A stretch of DNA of 64,000 nucleotides, from positions 1-64,000 of the forward strand of contig NZ_SDKK01000008.1 of NCBI RefSeq assembly GCF_008107625.1, in the 5' to 3' direction. The DNA comes from Zoogloea oleivorans. Its GTDB lineage: Bacteria; Pseudomonadota; Gammaproteobacteria; Burkholderiales; Rhodocyclaceae. The position numbers and the translations under genes are program-made. The stretch's first letter is position 1. Each line of letters begins with the position of its first letter. This document shows positions 27,261 through 36,958 of this stretch, piece after piece. The notes below the pieces were generated by a model. The model made no database searches, was not told the origin of the DNA, and worked only from the letters and a program-made list of their open reading frames with translations.

Positions 27261-28472
27261 TCAGAAAGTAAGTACGCGGCCGCGGCTGGCCAGGGCACGC
27301 CGATAGACTTCGCGATAACGGGAAACGCTGGTCGCCCAAGTGCGCTCCACCTCGACGAAACGTCGGGCTTCGGCACGTATGGCGGGCCACAAATCGCGGC
27401 GCGACAGCACGTCGTCGATGGACTTTGCCAGCGCATTCACATCGCCGGCGCGGAACAGGAAGCCGGTTTCGCCGTGGCGGATGAGTTCCTTGTGGCCACC
27501 GACATCGGAGGCGACGAACATGCGCCCCTGGGCCATGGCTTCCAGCGGCTTGAGCGGCGTGACCAGCTCGGTCAGGCGGATCGGCAAACGCGGGTAGGCC
27601 AGCACGTCGATCAACTCGTAATAACGCTGTACTTCGGCATGCGGCACGCGACCGGTAAAGATGACCCGCTCCGAAAGCCCCAGCCGGGCCGCCTGGGCCT
27701 TGAGATTGGCATCTTGCGGGCCACCGCCAACAAGCAGCACGCGCAGCTCGGGATGGGCAGGCACCAGCTTGTGGGCCGCGTCGATGAGCAGGTCGAGGCC
27801 TTCGTAGCCGTAAAACGAGCCGGCAAAACCAAGCACTGTCTTGCCGTCAAGCCCCAGCGCCGTACGCAGCGCCGGGTCGGGCTCGGCGCCAAACTTGAAG
27901 GTGGCCACATCGACCGCATTGGGTATCACGGTCACCCGCTCGTCGGGCACATTGCGGGAGAGGATGTCCTTCCGCAAGCCTTCGCAAATCGTCGTCACCT
28001 GGTCGGCCCGGCGCAGGGCAAAGCTCTCCAACCCCCGGGAGACGCGGTAGCGCAGACTGCCTTCGCTGGTCGTGCCATGATCGACGGCAGCGTCTTCCCA
28101 GGACGCCCGCATCTCATACACCACCGGGATCTTGTGCTGGCGACCAACCCACAGGGCCGGCAGCGCGTTGAGCACCGGCGAGTGGGGATGGATGATGTCT
28201 GGCTTGATCTCGCGCACCAGCTCGTCGAGCCGCGCAGCGGTGAGGCGCATCTGCGCCACCAAACCATCCTGGTCGGTGCTTGGTGTGCGATAAAACGTCC
28301 AGCCGTCGGCGTCTTCCTTCAGCGCCGTACCGACGCCCTGCTTCGGCGTCGTGACGTGGAAAGTCTCCCAGCCCAGCTTGCGCTGCTCGCGCAGGATGGA
28401 CGCGGTACGGAAGGTATAACCGCTGTGCAGCGGCAAGGAATGGTCGAGAACGTGCAGAACCCGCAGCGTCAT
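27261..28472 (-). CDS. Glycosyltransferase, exosortase A-associated (TIGR04063-like)
   Basis: A 403-residue GT4-type enzyme starting MTLRVLHVLDHSLPLHSGY, a start typical for the second sugar transferase of XrtA loci. HPHSPVLNALPALW and the C-terminal PLKPLEAMAQGRMFVASDVGGHKEL are visible. The frame stays open far upstream, but the family start overlaps the stop of the amidotransferase by 4 bases, which settles the choice. Confidence 0.88.
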   Translation of the reverse strand: MTLRVLHVLDHSLPLHSGYTFRTASILREQRKLGWETFHVTTPKQGVGTALKEDADGWTFYRTPSTDQDGLVAQMRLTAARLDELVREIKPDIIHPHSPVLNALPALWVGRQHKIPVVYEMRASWEDAAVDHGTTSEGSLRYRVSRGLESFALRRADQVTTICEGLRKDILSRNVPDERVTVIPNAVDVATFKFGAEPDPALRTALGLDGKTVLGFAGSFYGYEGLDLLIDAAHKLVPAHPELRVLLVGGGPQDANLKAQAARLGLSERVIFTGRVPHAEVQRYYELIDVLAYPRLPIRLTELVTPLKPLEAMAQGRMFVASDVGGHKELIRHGETGFLFRAGDVNALAKSIDDVLSRRDLWPAIRAEARRFVEVERTWATSVSRYREVYRRALASRGRVLTF

Positions 28473-30394
28473 GCAGCCCTCACGATCGGCGAAGTCTGGA
28501 CACCCAGGCCACTGTTGCGCAGAAAGGCTTCGAACATGAGCAGGGTCCACAAGGGAGAGCTGTAATCCCGGGCGCCGCTCTGGTGGGCGTCGACCAGATG
28601 CTGCAGATACTCGCGGTTGAAAAGCCCTGTGCTGGCGAGGGTTTCGCCGAGCAAGGCCTTTTGCACCCGCTCCTTGAGCGGACCGCGGAACCAACGTGCC
28701 AAAGGAACCGAAAAACCCATCTTCGGACGATACAGCACATCGTTCGGCAACATCGGCTCCATGGCTTTCTTGAAGACGAACTTGCCTTCCTGGCCCTTGA
28801 TCTTGAGCTTGGTAGGCAGGCTGGCCAGCCATTCGACCAGCGGGTGGTCCATCAGCGGCTCGCGCACCTCGAGGGAATGAGCCATGCTGGCCCGGTCCAC
28901 CTTGGTGTTGATGTCTCCGACCAGGTAAGTCTTGATGTCGAGGTACTGGATGAGCGCCAGGTTATCGTCGGTGCCCGCCTTGGCAGCGTGACGACGGAAC
29001 ACCTCGAGGGCATTGTAGCCTCCCAACTGCCTGCGAAAACTCGGCGAAAAAAGCTGGCGCCGCATGTCGTCGCGCAGGATCGATACCGAATGGAAGTAGG
29101 CCTGAACGGAATCCCGGGCCAGTGCTTCGAAGGTCGTCTTGGCGCGAAACACCCGTGGCGCCCAGTCAGCCTTGGGGTACAAGCGGCCGAGCAGGCCGAA
29201 AACCGGCTTGCGCACCGAATGCGGCAAACCACCGCGCATCTTCTCTTCCATCATGTGGAAGCGATAGCGACGATAACCGCCCATGTTCTCGTCGCCACCA
29301 TCGCCCGACAGGGCCACCGTTACGTGCTTGCGCGCCAGTTGGCAGACCCGGTAGGTCGGGATCGCAGAGCTGTCGGCGTAGGGCTCGTCATACAGCGCGG
29401 CAAGGGTGTCGATCAGATCGAAGTCGTCGGACTTGACCATCTCCACCCGGTGATTGGTGTGGTAGCGGTCAGCCACCATCTGGGCAAACGCGGATTCGTT
29501 GAAAGCCGGATCGTCGAAGGCAATCGAGCAGGTATTTACCGGATCCGGGGAAATCCCGGCCATGGTCGCGACGACCGCGCTCGAATCCACACCTCCCGAC
29601 AGGAAGGCACCCAGCGGCACTTCGGCAACCATGCGCAGACGCACCGATTCGCGCAGACGCTCGACCAGCTCGGCCGAGGCGTCGGCCAGGCTCATGGCGT
29701 TGTCGAGGCTGAAGTTTACATCCCAGTACTGCTTGGGTTCAGGCAGCGGCTGACCGTGGCGGATGGTCAGTGAAAAGCCGGGCTCAAGCTTGAGTGCGCC
29801 AGCGAAAATGGTCCGCGGCTCGGCCACATAGCCCAACGCGAAGTACTCTTCGATGGCGTGCGGGTCCATGGTCTTGTCGAGACCCGGATGCTGCATCAGC
29901 ACCTTCAGTTCGGAACCGAACATCAGCGTGCCGTCGCGGAGCACCGCGTAATACATGGGTTTCACACCCATCCGGTCGCGGGCCATGAAAAAAGTCTGGC
30001 GATTGCGGTCCCACAGCGCAAAGGCAAACATCCCGCGGAAGCGCTTGACGCACTCCTCGCCCCAGGACTCCCAGGCGTGAACGATGACTTCCGTGTCGCT
30101 GCGGGTGTGGAACTGGTGACCGAGGGCGGTGAGCTCGGGAATCAATTCCTGGTAGTTGTAGATCTCGCCATTGAAGACCACCACCACGGAACCGTCTTCG
30201 TTGAAGAGCGGCTGCTGGCCGGTAGAGATGTCGATGATGGACAGGCGACGGTGCCCCAGGGCGACCCCCGGTTCGAAGTGATACCCCCCTTCGTCCGGCC
30301 CGCGGTGCTGCTGACTGTCGTTCATGCGCTGCATCAGATCGCGCGAGAACATCTGTTTGCTTCTTGTATCGAAAAGCCCGGCTATGCCGCACAT
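28469..30394 (-). CDS. Asparagine-synthase-like amidotransferase, exosortase A-associated
   Basis: A 641-residue protein with Cys2 glutaminase domain (MCGIAGLFD, HRGPDEGGYH, FNGEIYNYQEL) and a synthetase domain (FLSGGVDSSAVVATM, SGDGGDENMGGYRRY). It matches the XrtA-associated amidotransferase family. It is the first gene after a 471-base gap and likely starts a second transcript that includes at least the next five genes, several joined by 4-base overlaps. Confidence 0.9.
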   Translation of the reverse strand: MCGIAGLFDTRSKQMFSRDLMQRMNDSQQHRGPDEGGYHFEPGVALGHRRLSIIDISTGQQPLFNEDGSVVVVFNGEIYNYQELIPELTALGHQFHTRSDTEVIVHAWESWGEECVKRFRGMFAFALWDRNRQTFFMARDRMGVKPMYYAVLRDGTLMFGSELKVLMQHPGLDKTMDPHAIEEYFALGYVAEPRTIFAGALKLEPGFSLTIRHGQPLPEPKQYWDVNFSLDNAMSLADASAELVERLRESVRLRMVAEVPLGAFLSGGVDSSAVVATMAGISPDPVNTCSIAFDDPAFNESAFAQMVADRYHTNHRVEMVKSDDFDLIDTLAALYDEPYADSSAIPTYRVCQLARKHVTVALSGDGGDENMGGYRRYRFHMMEEKMRGGLPHSVRKPVFGLLGRLYPKADWAPRVFRAKTTFEALARDSVQAYFHSVSILRDDMRRQLFSPSFRRQLGGYNALEVFRRHAAKAGTDDNLALIQYLDIKTYLVGDINTKVDRASMAHSLEVREPLMDHPLVEWLASLPTKLKIKGQEGKFVFKKAMEPMLPNDVLYRPKMGFSVPLARWFRGPLKERVQKALLGETLASTGLFNREYLQHLVDAHQSGARDYSSPLWTLLMFEAFLRNSGLGVQTSPIVRAA

Positions 30395-30865
30395 AATTTC
30401 TTACCTTTTAACAGTCGCCTTGTCGGCAGAGCGATACCCATACATTTCGGGGCGCATTCAGGACAATTCTTCTGGCTGTGAGAATAGGGCAAAACATTCG
30501 GACCCAAGCATGACCTTCGACACACCGACAGCGATCCACAACCTGAATCAAACCCGCAGAATCAAGACAGGGCTGGCAGTGCACACCGGAAGCAGGCTGT
30601 GCCCGCTGGTTGGGCCAACGATTTCAGAAGAGCGGACGAGGGGCGCAAAGCATGCTTTGCGCATCGCAGAAGGGCCTGACATTCTACATCTGCCAACATG
30701 ACAGACGAGCAGCTGCAACATCACTTTTTGTTAGATAGCCCGAGGACAAGGGCCAAAACTGACCAACGAAACGGCCTGCCGGACCGAAAGAAGCCTTCCC
30801 TGCGGCAACCGGACGGAAGTCACGACGCGTAAAGGGGATGGCACTCTCGTTCCGGGCTACCGTCA
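30395..30865 (-). other. 471-base intergenic region between xrtA and the amidotransferase gene
   Basis: No credible gene; the open frames crossing it are antisense or out of frame and run into xrtA. It holds a perfect 20-base palindrome at 30643-30662 (GCGCAAAGCA and its complement). Weak -10-like boxes appear (TAGAAT near 30684, TATTCT near 30483) without good -35 partners. It probably contains the promoter and regulatory site for the downstream glycosyltransferase genes. Confidence 0.5.
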
Positions 30866-32368
30866 TCAAGGCACGACAACCGTCGCCAACATGTCGATCA
30901 GCCCTTGACCATTGCTGCGATGAAACGCCTCCAGTTCGCTCGTAGCGCTTGCTGCATCCTGCCCTGTCGCCCAAATGGCGACATACGCAGACCTGTCCGC
31001 ATGGCCTTGCAGCTTCTCGATGGCCAGCAAGCCCTTGGCAACATAATCGCTGGTCACCAGACGCCCGTTGATCCAGTAGCCAGACCACACGACTAGCGGT
31101 GTCGAGCCTCCGGAAAGCACGGCGCTGTGCCAGGTTCCGGCGCTGGAGTCGCCCCCCTTTCCTTCCTGGAACTTGCTCCAGGCGGGATCGGCCGGCTGCA
31201 GCAACATGTTCTCGCTTTGCACCAGTTCCCGTCCGGGCACCTGCTGGGCATAGGTCGCCACATAAACCGCCACCCGGCTCTTGCCATCCGAATAATGCCG
31301 GAGGCGCTCGCTGCGATAACCGTGGAAAGAAGGCTTGAACGCCGCCAGTGGCTCGGCCACCTCGGCCCACGGCGCAGCAAGCACCAGCGGCTTTGGTTCG
31401 ACAGATGCAGAGGCCTGCAAGGCCTCGGGACGGTCGAGGTATTGCAGGATGGCAGGCCACACAGCGACTGCGAGCGCCAGCGGAGCGAGTCGGACAAGCA
31501 GCGCCGAAGTCGCCAGCGGCGTGGAACAAACGGTTTGCGGGATATGCGCAGGTGCATCCATATCCTCACGCCAGCGGCCACCCAGCCAGAACATCAGCAG
31601 GATCACAATGCCGAAGAAAACCCAGCCATACAGCAGATGATCCACCCCGGTACCGAGGCGGTTCTCGCTGAGGTAGCCAATGATCACGATCATGTAGGCG
31701 CGCAGCCAGTTGGCGACGACCGGAACAATGATCGCAAAACCGACAAAAACCAGCCGGCGGGTCAGGCTGCGATAACTAAGGTAAGCGTAAAGCGTACCGA
31801 CCATCAGGGAGGCGATCAGATAGCGCACACCACTACAGGCTTCGACGACGGACCAGCGTCCATTCGGCACAATGAAATGGAGGCCTTCCTGATAAACGGG
31901 AATGCCGGTCAAACGCAACGCGGCAACAGTGAAGATTGCCGTGTACTTCATCATGATCGGCAGCATGAACTCGCCGATGGGCACACCGAACAACAGGAAG
32001 AGAATCGGAAAGGCCAGCGGCCGTGCGAGCTTCAGGCCAAGAACGCCGACAAGGCTGAAGATCAGCAGCAAAGCCAGAGCCGCGTGGCTGACCGAGGCGA
32101 CACTGGCCAGCTCGCCGAGTAGCCACACAAGTCCCGTACACAGCAGCGGCACGACCATCAACGGTGCCGGCGCCAGATTCAGCCCGATGAGGCGTTCCCG
32201 GTTGCGCCAGGCAAGCCAGGCGAACATCGGAATCACCAGAAGGCCGTGGGCAAAAGTGTCGGAGCGCCACCAGATTGAAAATACCTCTGCGGCAGTGACG
32301 TGATAGAAACCAATCACCCAGACAAACACCGCGCCAATGGTGACGCTCAAGCGGATCAGCGGATTCAT
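30866..32368 (-). CDS. xrtA: Exosortase A fused to EpsI domain
   Basis: A 500-residue protein. The N-terminal 270 residues form a multi-helix membrane exosortase with the catalytic Cys178 (VVEACSGVRY), Arg223 (ANWLRAY) and His244 (GVDHLLYGW). From about 290 a single anchor helix leads to a periplasmic EpsI domain. XrtA cleaves C-terminal PEP-CTERM sorting signals and releases or attaches proteins in step with polysaccharide export. It follows the FemAB-like gene by 49 bases in the same operon. No PEP-CTERM substrate is encoded in the window. Confidence 0.95.
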   Translation of the reverse strand: MNPLIRLSVTIGAVFVWVIGFYHVTAAEVFSIWWRSDTFAHGLLVIPMFAWLAWRNRERLIGLNLAPAPLMVVPLLCTGLVWLLGELASVASVSHAALALLLIFSLVGVLGLKLARPLAFPILFLLFGVPIGEFMLPIMMKYTAIFTVAALRLTGIPVYQEGLHFIVPNGRWSVVEACSGVRYLIASLMVGTLYAYLSYRSLTRRLVFVGFAIIVPVVANWLRAYMIVIIGYLSENRLGTGVDHLLYGWVFFGIVILLMFWLGGRWREDMDAPAHIPQTVCSTPLATSALLVRLAPLALAVAVWPAILQYLDRPEALQASASVEPKPLVLAAPWAEVAEPLAAFKPSFHGYRSERLRHYSDGKSRVAVYVATYAQQVPGRELVQSENMLLQPADPAWSKFQEGKGGDSSAGTWHSAVLSGGSTPLVVWSGYWINGRLVTSDYVAKGLLAIEKLQGHADRSAYVAIWATGQDAASATSELEAFHRSNGQGLIDMLATVVVP

Positions 32369-32417
32369 GAACTCTCCACGCAGGGCACGATATTCAACGG
32401 GCTGAGGCGAGCATCAC

Positions 32418-33455
32418 TCACCCCAGATTCCGCACGATGACCGGCCCGAGCCGGTTGGCCACCCCTATCGGCAACTTCCGCCACAGGGCAATGAAGGCAC
32501 GATACTTGGGGTTCATCGGATTGTTCTGCGGAACCGCATCCCGCTTGAACAGACGATACTCGTAGGAAAGAGGCATCGGTTCGAAGCCCCAGTTTTTCTT
32601 GAAATGGTAGGGACCGGTGCCGATCTTGCTGCGTCCATAGTCGAAAATTCGGCATCCACGGGCACAGGCGTGGCGCATGAGCTCCCAGTATTTGAAATCG
32701 TTGGCGGCCAGATCGCGGGCAGCCATGTCATCGCCGGCGTAATACGGCAGGATTTCTTCCCGGAAGTAGAAGCTCAGCACGCTGGACAGCAGCCGGCCGT
32801 CGGCCGTAGTGACAGTGAGGATTTCACAGTCCTTGCCGAACACGGCAAGCAGCGTTTCGAAGAATTTCTTGGAAAGAGCCGGCGTGCCATGGCGGAGCAC
32901 GTTGTCGGAATAGAGGGCGAAGAAGCGGTCGGCGTTGCTGTCGACAGTGCTCAGCAGACCATTCTTGATCCCCTTGCGCACCATGGCGCGCTGCTTGCGC
33001 GGAATGGCCAGCATGTTGGCTTCTTCATCCGGAAGAATCTCCTTCCGGAAGGTCACGTAAAGCTCCTGCCGGGGCCAGTCCGCATGGCGTTCGGTAAGGT
33101 TGCGATATTCCAGGTGCTGCACACCAGCCTTGCGGGCCGCAGCTTCAGCCGCAGCTTCGAGTGCCGCCACCGCCTCAGGATCGTCTCCGGCGACGCCGCC
33201 ATACACGGCAAACGGCAAGGATGTCAGCGCATGTCCGAACAGCCGGCTCTTGACTTCAGCCAGGGGAAGGACCGCCACAATCTGCCCATCGCGTTCGGCA
33301 AGCAGGTAGTGGGTACGATGATGAAACACCCCTTCCATGATCGCCCGCCACTCGATCCGGTGAAAAAAGGTTGCGCTCTGACAGGCGAAGACAAATTCAT
33401 TCCAGCGCGCAGCATCACGCTCTGCGTAAGGACGCACATTGACGACGGAAACCAT
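32418..33455 (-). CDS. FemAB-like GNAT protein, XrtA/PEP-CTERM system-associated
   Basis: A 345-residue protein starting MVSVVNVRPYAERDAARW, with two GNAT-like halves. Motifs include IPRKQRAMVRKGIKNGL and the C-terminal FDYGRSKIGTGPYHFKKNWGFEP, characteristic of the XrtA-associated FemAB family. By analogy with FemAB it may add an aminoacyl group to a lipid-linked precursor, but the substrate is unknown. The family start is used; an N-terminal extension of 22 residues in frame is unlikely. Confidence 0.88.
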   Translation of the reverse strand: MVSVVNVRPYAERDAARWNEFVFACQSATFFHRIEWRAIMEGVFHHRTHYLLAERDGQIVAVLPLAEVKSRLFGHALTSLPFAVYGGVAGDDPEAVAALEAAAEAAARKAGVQHLEYRNLTERHADWPRQELYVTFRKEILPDEEANMLAIPRKQRAMVRKGIKNGLLSTVDSNADRFFALYSDNVLRHGTPALSKKFFETLLAVFGKDCEILTVTTADGRLLSSVLSFYFREEILPYYAGDDMAARDLAANDFKYWELMRHACARGCRIFDYGRSKIGTGPYHFKKNWGFEPMPLSYEYRLFKRDAVPQNNPMNPKYRAFIALWRKLPIGVANRLGPVIVRNLG

Positions 33456-33465
33456 TCTTGAAACC

Positions 33466-34335
33466 CTAGACTGACTGTTTTGCAGCTTGAAGAAACACTT
33501 CATCCATCCGGCCCCAGGCAAAGTCCTGGAGCAGACGGTTGAGTCGGGCTTCGGTGCGTTCCAGATTCACGTAATGCCGGAAACGGGTCTTGGCACTGGC
33601 TTCCCGCACCACCGGCTGACCGGGATCGATTTCCCAGGGGTGAAAATAGAAAATTGCCGGCTTGCGGTCTTCATGGTTGACCTTGTCGATACCCCACGCC
33701 GAGAGCGAATAGGGCAGAAGACGAAAATACCCTCCTCCGCCCACCGGCCAGTTCCGGCCAAAACGACGCACGGTGGTGATGGGGATTTCCAGTAGCCCTT
33801 GTCCAACCGGATAGGTAAAACGGGGCGCATCGGGCACCCCGTAGTGATCGTGCTTGACCGGATAGACGCTCGAACTATAAGCGTAGCCAGCCGTCTCGAT
33901 ACAATCGTGGGCCCACGGATTGGACGCGCCCACCGAAAAACTCGGTGCACGATAGCCCTGTACGAGGCACCCGGAGATATCTTCGAGAACCACCTTGGCC
34001 AGTGTAATGTCCGCAAGAAACGCTTCGGGAGTCTGGTCGCTGGCACGCTGATGGCCATAGCCATGACTGGCCAGCTCATGGCCCTCCGCAACGATCTGGC
34101 GAACCAGTTTCGGATAACGTTCGGCGATCCAGCCAAGCGTGAAGAAGGTCCCCGTGGCGCCGTGCTCATGCAGCATTTCGAGAATGCGGTGTACGTTTTT
34201 TTCGACCCGGCAGGGCGTGTCGTTCCAGACGTCCTTCGGAAAATGAGGGGCCAGTGCCGAGACCTGGAAATAGTCCTCTACGTCGATCGTCAGTGCATTG
34301 ACGATTCCCTTGCCATTCGTTCCGGGCTTGGTCAT
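33466..34335 (-). CDS. XrtA-associated polysaccharide deacetylase (DUF3473 type)
   Basis: A 289-residue NodB-type deacetylase: NALTIDVEDYFQVSA (first Asp motif), GHELASHGYGHQ (His-X3-His), GYRAPSFSVG and the C-terminal FYFHPWEIDPGQP typical of DUF3473 deacetylases of XrtA loci. It probably trims N-acetyl groups from the exopolysaccharide. It overlaps the ATPase gene by 4 bases and precedes the FemAB-like gene by 10. Confidence 0.92.
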   Translation of the reverse strand: MTKPGTNGKGIVNALTIDVEDYFQVSALAPHFPKDVWNDTPCRVEKNVHRILEMLHEHGATGTFFTLGWIAERYPKLVRQIVAEGHELASHGYGHQRASDQTPEAFLADITLAKVVLEDISGCLVQGYRAPSFSVGASNPWAHDCIETAGYAYSSSVYPVKHDHYGVPDAPRFTYPVGQGLLEIPITTVRRFGRNWPVGGGGYFRLLPYSLSAWGIDKVNHEDRKPAIFYFHPWEIDPGQPVVREASAKTRFRHYVNLERTEARLNRLLQDFAWGRMDEVFLQAAKQSV

Positions 34336-35411
34336 TTTGTTTGGGCTCCGCTGTCCGATCCGGCGGCTTGCTGCTGGGCAGCGCCGATCAGCTGGCTGAT
34401 CGCATTCAGCGTCGTCGAAAGTGTCCGTTCAAGCAGGGCCAGACGTTCCTCGAAGCGCGCCGCATCAAAGCCCTGCCCTGCCCCCGCCAAGGCTTTGGCC
34501 GCCTCGGGGTCGGCCAGCAACCGCTGGAGATCAACAAGCCCTGCAAGCTCCCCCGGGTTACCGGCCTTGGGAGCATTGAAGGTCGTGCTTTGCGGGATGA
34601 CATGCTCCTCGCGCATTTCAGCAGTGACCTGGTCGACCATCTCGGCGCTGACACGGCGATGCTCACCGAGAAAGGCCGCAAGCATGATGCGGTCGGCAAG
34701 CGCGTTGATGCGGCGCGGGATGCCCTGGCTAAAAGCAAATATCCCCTTTGTCGCCTCCGCATCGAATGCCGGGTTGCCTTTCCAGCCAACGCAGGTCAGG
34801 CGGTGTTCCACGTAAGCCTGGGTCTCGGCAAGGTCCAGAGGGCCGAGGTGATAGGAGGCTATGACGCGCTGCCGTAACTGCACCATCTCGGGGCTCTGCA
34901 TGATCGTCCGGAACTCGGGCTGACCGACGAGAAAACTCTGCAGCAGGGCATGATCTTCGAGCTGAAAGTTGGAGAGCATGCGAAGCTCTTCAACCGCACG
35001 CTGCGTGAGGTTCTGCGCTTCATCGACAATCAGGAGCGCACGCTTTCCGGCAGCCGTGGTCGAGACCAGAAAGGCCTCGATCGCCAGCAGCAGATCACTC
35101 TTGGAAAGGTGCTTGCTCGGAATGCCAAAGGAAGCAGCCACCAGACGCAGGATATCGTCCGCGTCGATCTGGGTACTCACCAGGTTGGCCGCAACGATCT
35201 TCCCCGGATCGAGCTTCTCCAGCAGGCTGCGCACCAGCAAGGTCTTGCCCGCACCTACCTCGCCGGTAATGACGATGAAACCCTCGTTCTGATGCAGCCC
35301 GTATTCCAGATAGGCCATTGCACGACGATGACCACGGCTACCATAGAAGAAGGAGGGATCAGGATTAAGCTGAAAAGGCTTTCCCCGGAGGCCGAAATAG
35401 GCTTCGTACAT
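34332..35411 (-). CDS. XrtA-associated AAA ATPase (GspA/ExeA-like)
   Basis: A 359-residue ATPase starting MYEAYFGLRGKPFQLNPDP. Walker A is GEVGAGKT (50-57) and Walker B RALLIVDEAQN (about 124-134), with a lid region PRRINALADRIMLAAF. Such ATPases are standard in XrtA loci and resemble ExeA of type II secretion; they may power or regulate assembly of the export machine. The C-terminal part is Ala/Gln-rich and lacks the periplasmic peptidoglycan-binding domain of ExeA. Confidence 0.92.
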   Translation of the reverse strand: MYEAYFGLRGKPFQLNPDPSFFYGSRGHRRAMAYLEYGLHQNEGFIVITGEVGAGKTLLVRSLLEKLDPGKIVAANLVSTQIDADDILRLVAASFGIPSKHLSKSDLLLAIEAFLVSTTAAGKRALLIVDEAQNLTQRAVEELRMLSNFQLEDHALLQSFLVGQPEFRTIMQSPEMVQLRQRVIASYHLGPLDLAETQAYVEHRLTCVGWKGNPAFDAEATKGIFAFSQGIPRRINALADRIMLAAFLGEHRRVSAEMVDQVTAEMREEHVIPQSTTFNAPKAGNPGELAGLVDLQRLLADPEAAKALAGAGQGFDAARFEERLALLERTLSTTLNAISQLIGAAQQQAAGSDSGAQTK

Positions 35412-35419
35412 AAGCTTTC

Positions 35420-36958
35420 TCAGAAACGAATGGAGAGCGAGCCAATCAACGCGTTCTCCGTATAGGCGGTCAGACCTTCACCCCGGTTGTTCCGGAAGTT
35501 CAGGGTACCGCTGGTCTTGGGCGTGAACCTGGTGATCAGGGCGGCGGTGAAGATGCGCGAACGATTGGCCTGGCTGGCTGCCGCGCTCGTGCTGTCCCGA
35601 TGACTGCGCGTCAGGGTCAAGCCCACGTTCGCAGAAGTCAGCGGCGTAAGCCGGTGACTCAGGGTGACCGATCCACCGGTCTCGTTCACCCTGTCGGCCT
35701 GCTGGAAGTCACCGCCAAGGGTAAAGCTCTGGTCGGTCAGGTTGTTGCGCTGGGAGCGGAACCCTGAAAAAAGCAGGGAGTTGCGGTCGCCCGTCAGGGA
35801 AACCCCGAAGCGGATGCGACGGTCGAGAAACATGCCGTTGGACAGCACGGCCTGACTCGCGCCAAAACGCTCAGGCAACTGACGGTCGGCCATGTAAGTG
35901 CGAACCTGGATTGCCCGCTCCGTTTCGTTGGGATACTGGCCCTGCAGAGCCGCCATCAGGAAATCGTAGGTGTTGAAGAAGGTCGTGCCAGTCAAAGACT
36001 GGCTGGTGGTACTGACGTCCTTCGAATAGCTACCGGTAAACAACAAAAAACCACGGCGATGTTCGGCGGTAAACGAATACCCTGGACCAAAAAACCGGTC
36101 TTCCCACAAGCCGGAGAACTTGGTCAACGGACTCACCGACAAATCGGCGCCGACACCCATGATGGTGGAACGGGTCACGTCATCGGACCGATAGTTGTTT
36201 GATTCGGAACCCACCACAAGGCGCAAGACAAGCTGGGGATCAACCTGAAGCAAGCCGGTCAGCCTGGCGTTTTGCGTTTTCAGATCCCGTCGGTTCGCGG
36301 TCTGGTCCAGACTATCCGTAAAGGCCAGCGTCCAGCCTGAGGCCCCGAAAGCTCTCGGATCGGCAAGATTGATCGAGATGGCGTCACGCTGCATCTTCTG
36401 CAGGGTTGAACTGCTGGAGTCCGTTTCCGAGTGCGTGTAACGCAGATTCGCCTTGCCGGTCGCGCCAAAACGGCCAGTGAGGTAGGGGCTGATCACAACA
36501 TTGCGTACCTCGCCCTGATTAGCGGTTCCCGTCACCGTATCACCCGATTTGGGGCCCAGCGCAGACAAGGCCTCCCGGGAAACCGTCGCACTCAGATCGA
36601 TGAAACCGCGTTTCTCCCAGGCCTCGACCTTGGCCATCCCGTTCAGGGTCAGGTAGTTCCTGTTGCGGCCGCCGTCGTTGGCGTAAAAGGCACTGCTCAA
36701 CGCTGCCTGCATGCTGCCTTCGACACGCCCGCCCTTGGTGGTCGCGACAATGTTCGGAATGACCTGGGTAATCATTTCCGACTCGGCTTCCGAAGAACGC
36801 TTCAAGCTGACGTTATCCGTGATTGTCTCGGTAAGGGAGACCGACGGGATAATTTGTGTCTGCTGGGCAAACGCCATGCTGCCGATCGATGCCGATAGAA
36901 CCGCCAGGCACCAATGGGGAATGGAACGCTCACGCCGGGAATGAGGGCGGGCTTTCAC
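35420..36958 (-). CDS. Outer-membrane beta-barrel protein, PEP-CTERM system-associated (TIGR03016-like)
   Basis: 512 residues with a signal peptide ending at SMAFAQ, followed by many alternating beta-strand segments and a C-terminal GSLSIRF with terminal Phe, the outer-membrane insertion signal. It matches the outer-membrane protein family of XrtA loci and is probably the outer-membrane channel or scaffold for export. GTG is the start: it overlaps the kinase stop as GTGA and gives a proper signal peptide; the longer open frame would lack one. Confidence 0.88.
   Translation of the reverse strand: MKARPHSRRERSIPHWCLAVLSASIGSMAFAQQTQIIPSVSLTETITDNVSLKRSSEAESEMITQVIPNIVATTKGGRVEGSMQAALSSAFYANDGGRNRNYLTLNGMAKVEAWEKRGFIDLSATVSREALSALGPKSGDTVTGTANQGEVRNVVISPYLTGRFGATGKANLRYTHSETDSSSSTLQKMQRDAISINLADPRAFGASGWTLAFTDSLDQTANRRDLKTQNARLTGLLQVDPQLVLRLVVGSESNNYRSDDVTRSTIMGVGADLSVSPLTKFSGLWEDRFFGPGYSFTAEHRRGFLLFTGSYSKDVSTTSQSLTGTTFFNTYDFLMAALQGQYPNETERAIQVRTYMADRQLPERFGASQAVLSNGMFLDRRIRFGVSLTGDRNSLLFSGFRSQRNNLTDQSFTLGGDFQQADRVNETGGSVTLSHRLTPLTSANVGLTLTRSHRDSTSAAASQANRSRIFTAALITRFTPKTSGTLNFRNNRGEGLTAYTENALIGSLSIRF

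Noticed and set aside
30684-31529. 281-codon minus-strand frame across the xrtA 3' part and the following gap
   Set aside because: It is a different frame of the exosortase-EpsI gene; composition is Arg/Gly/Ala-rich shadow sequence and its first two thirds are inside a well-supported gene.
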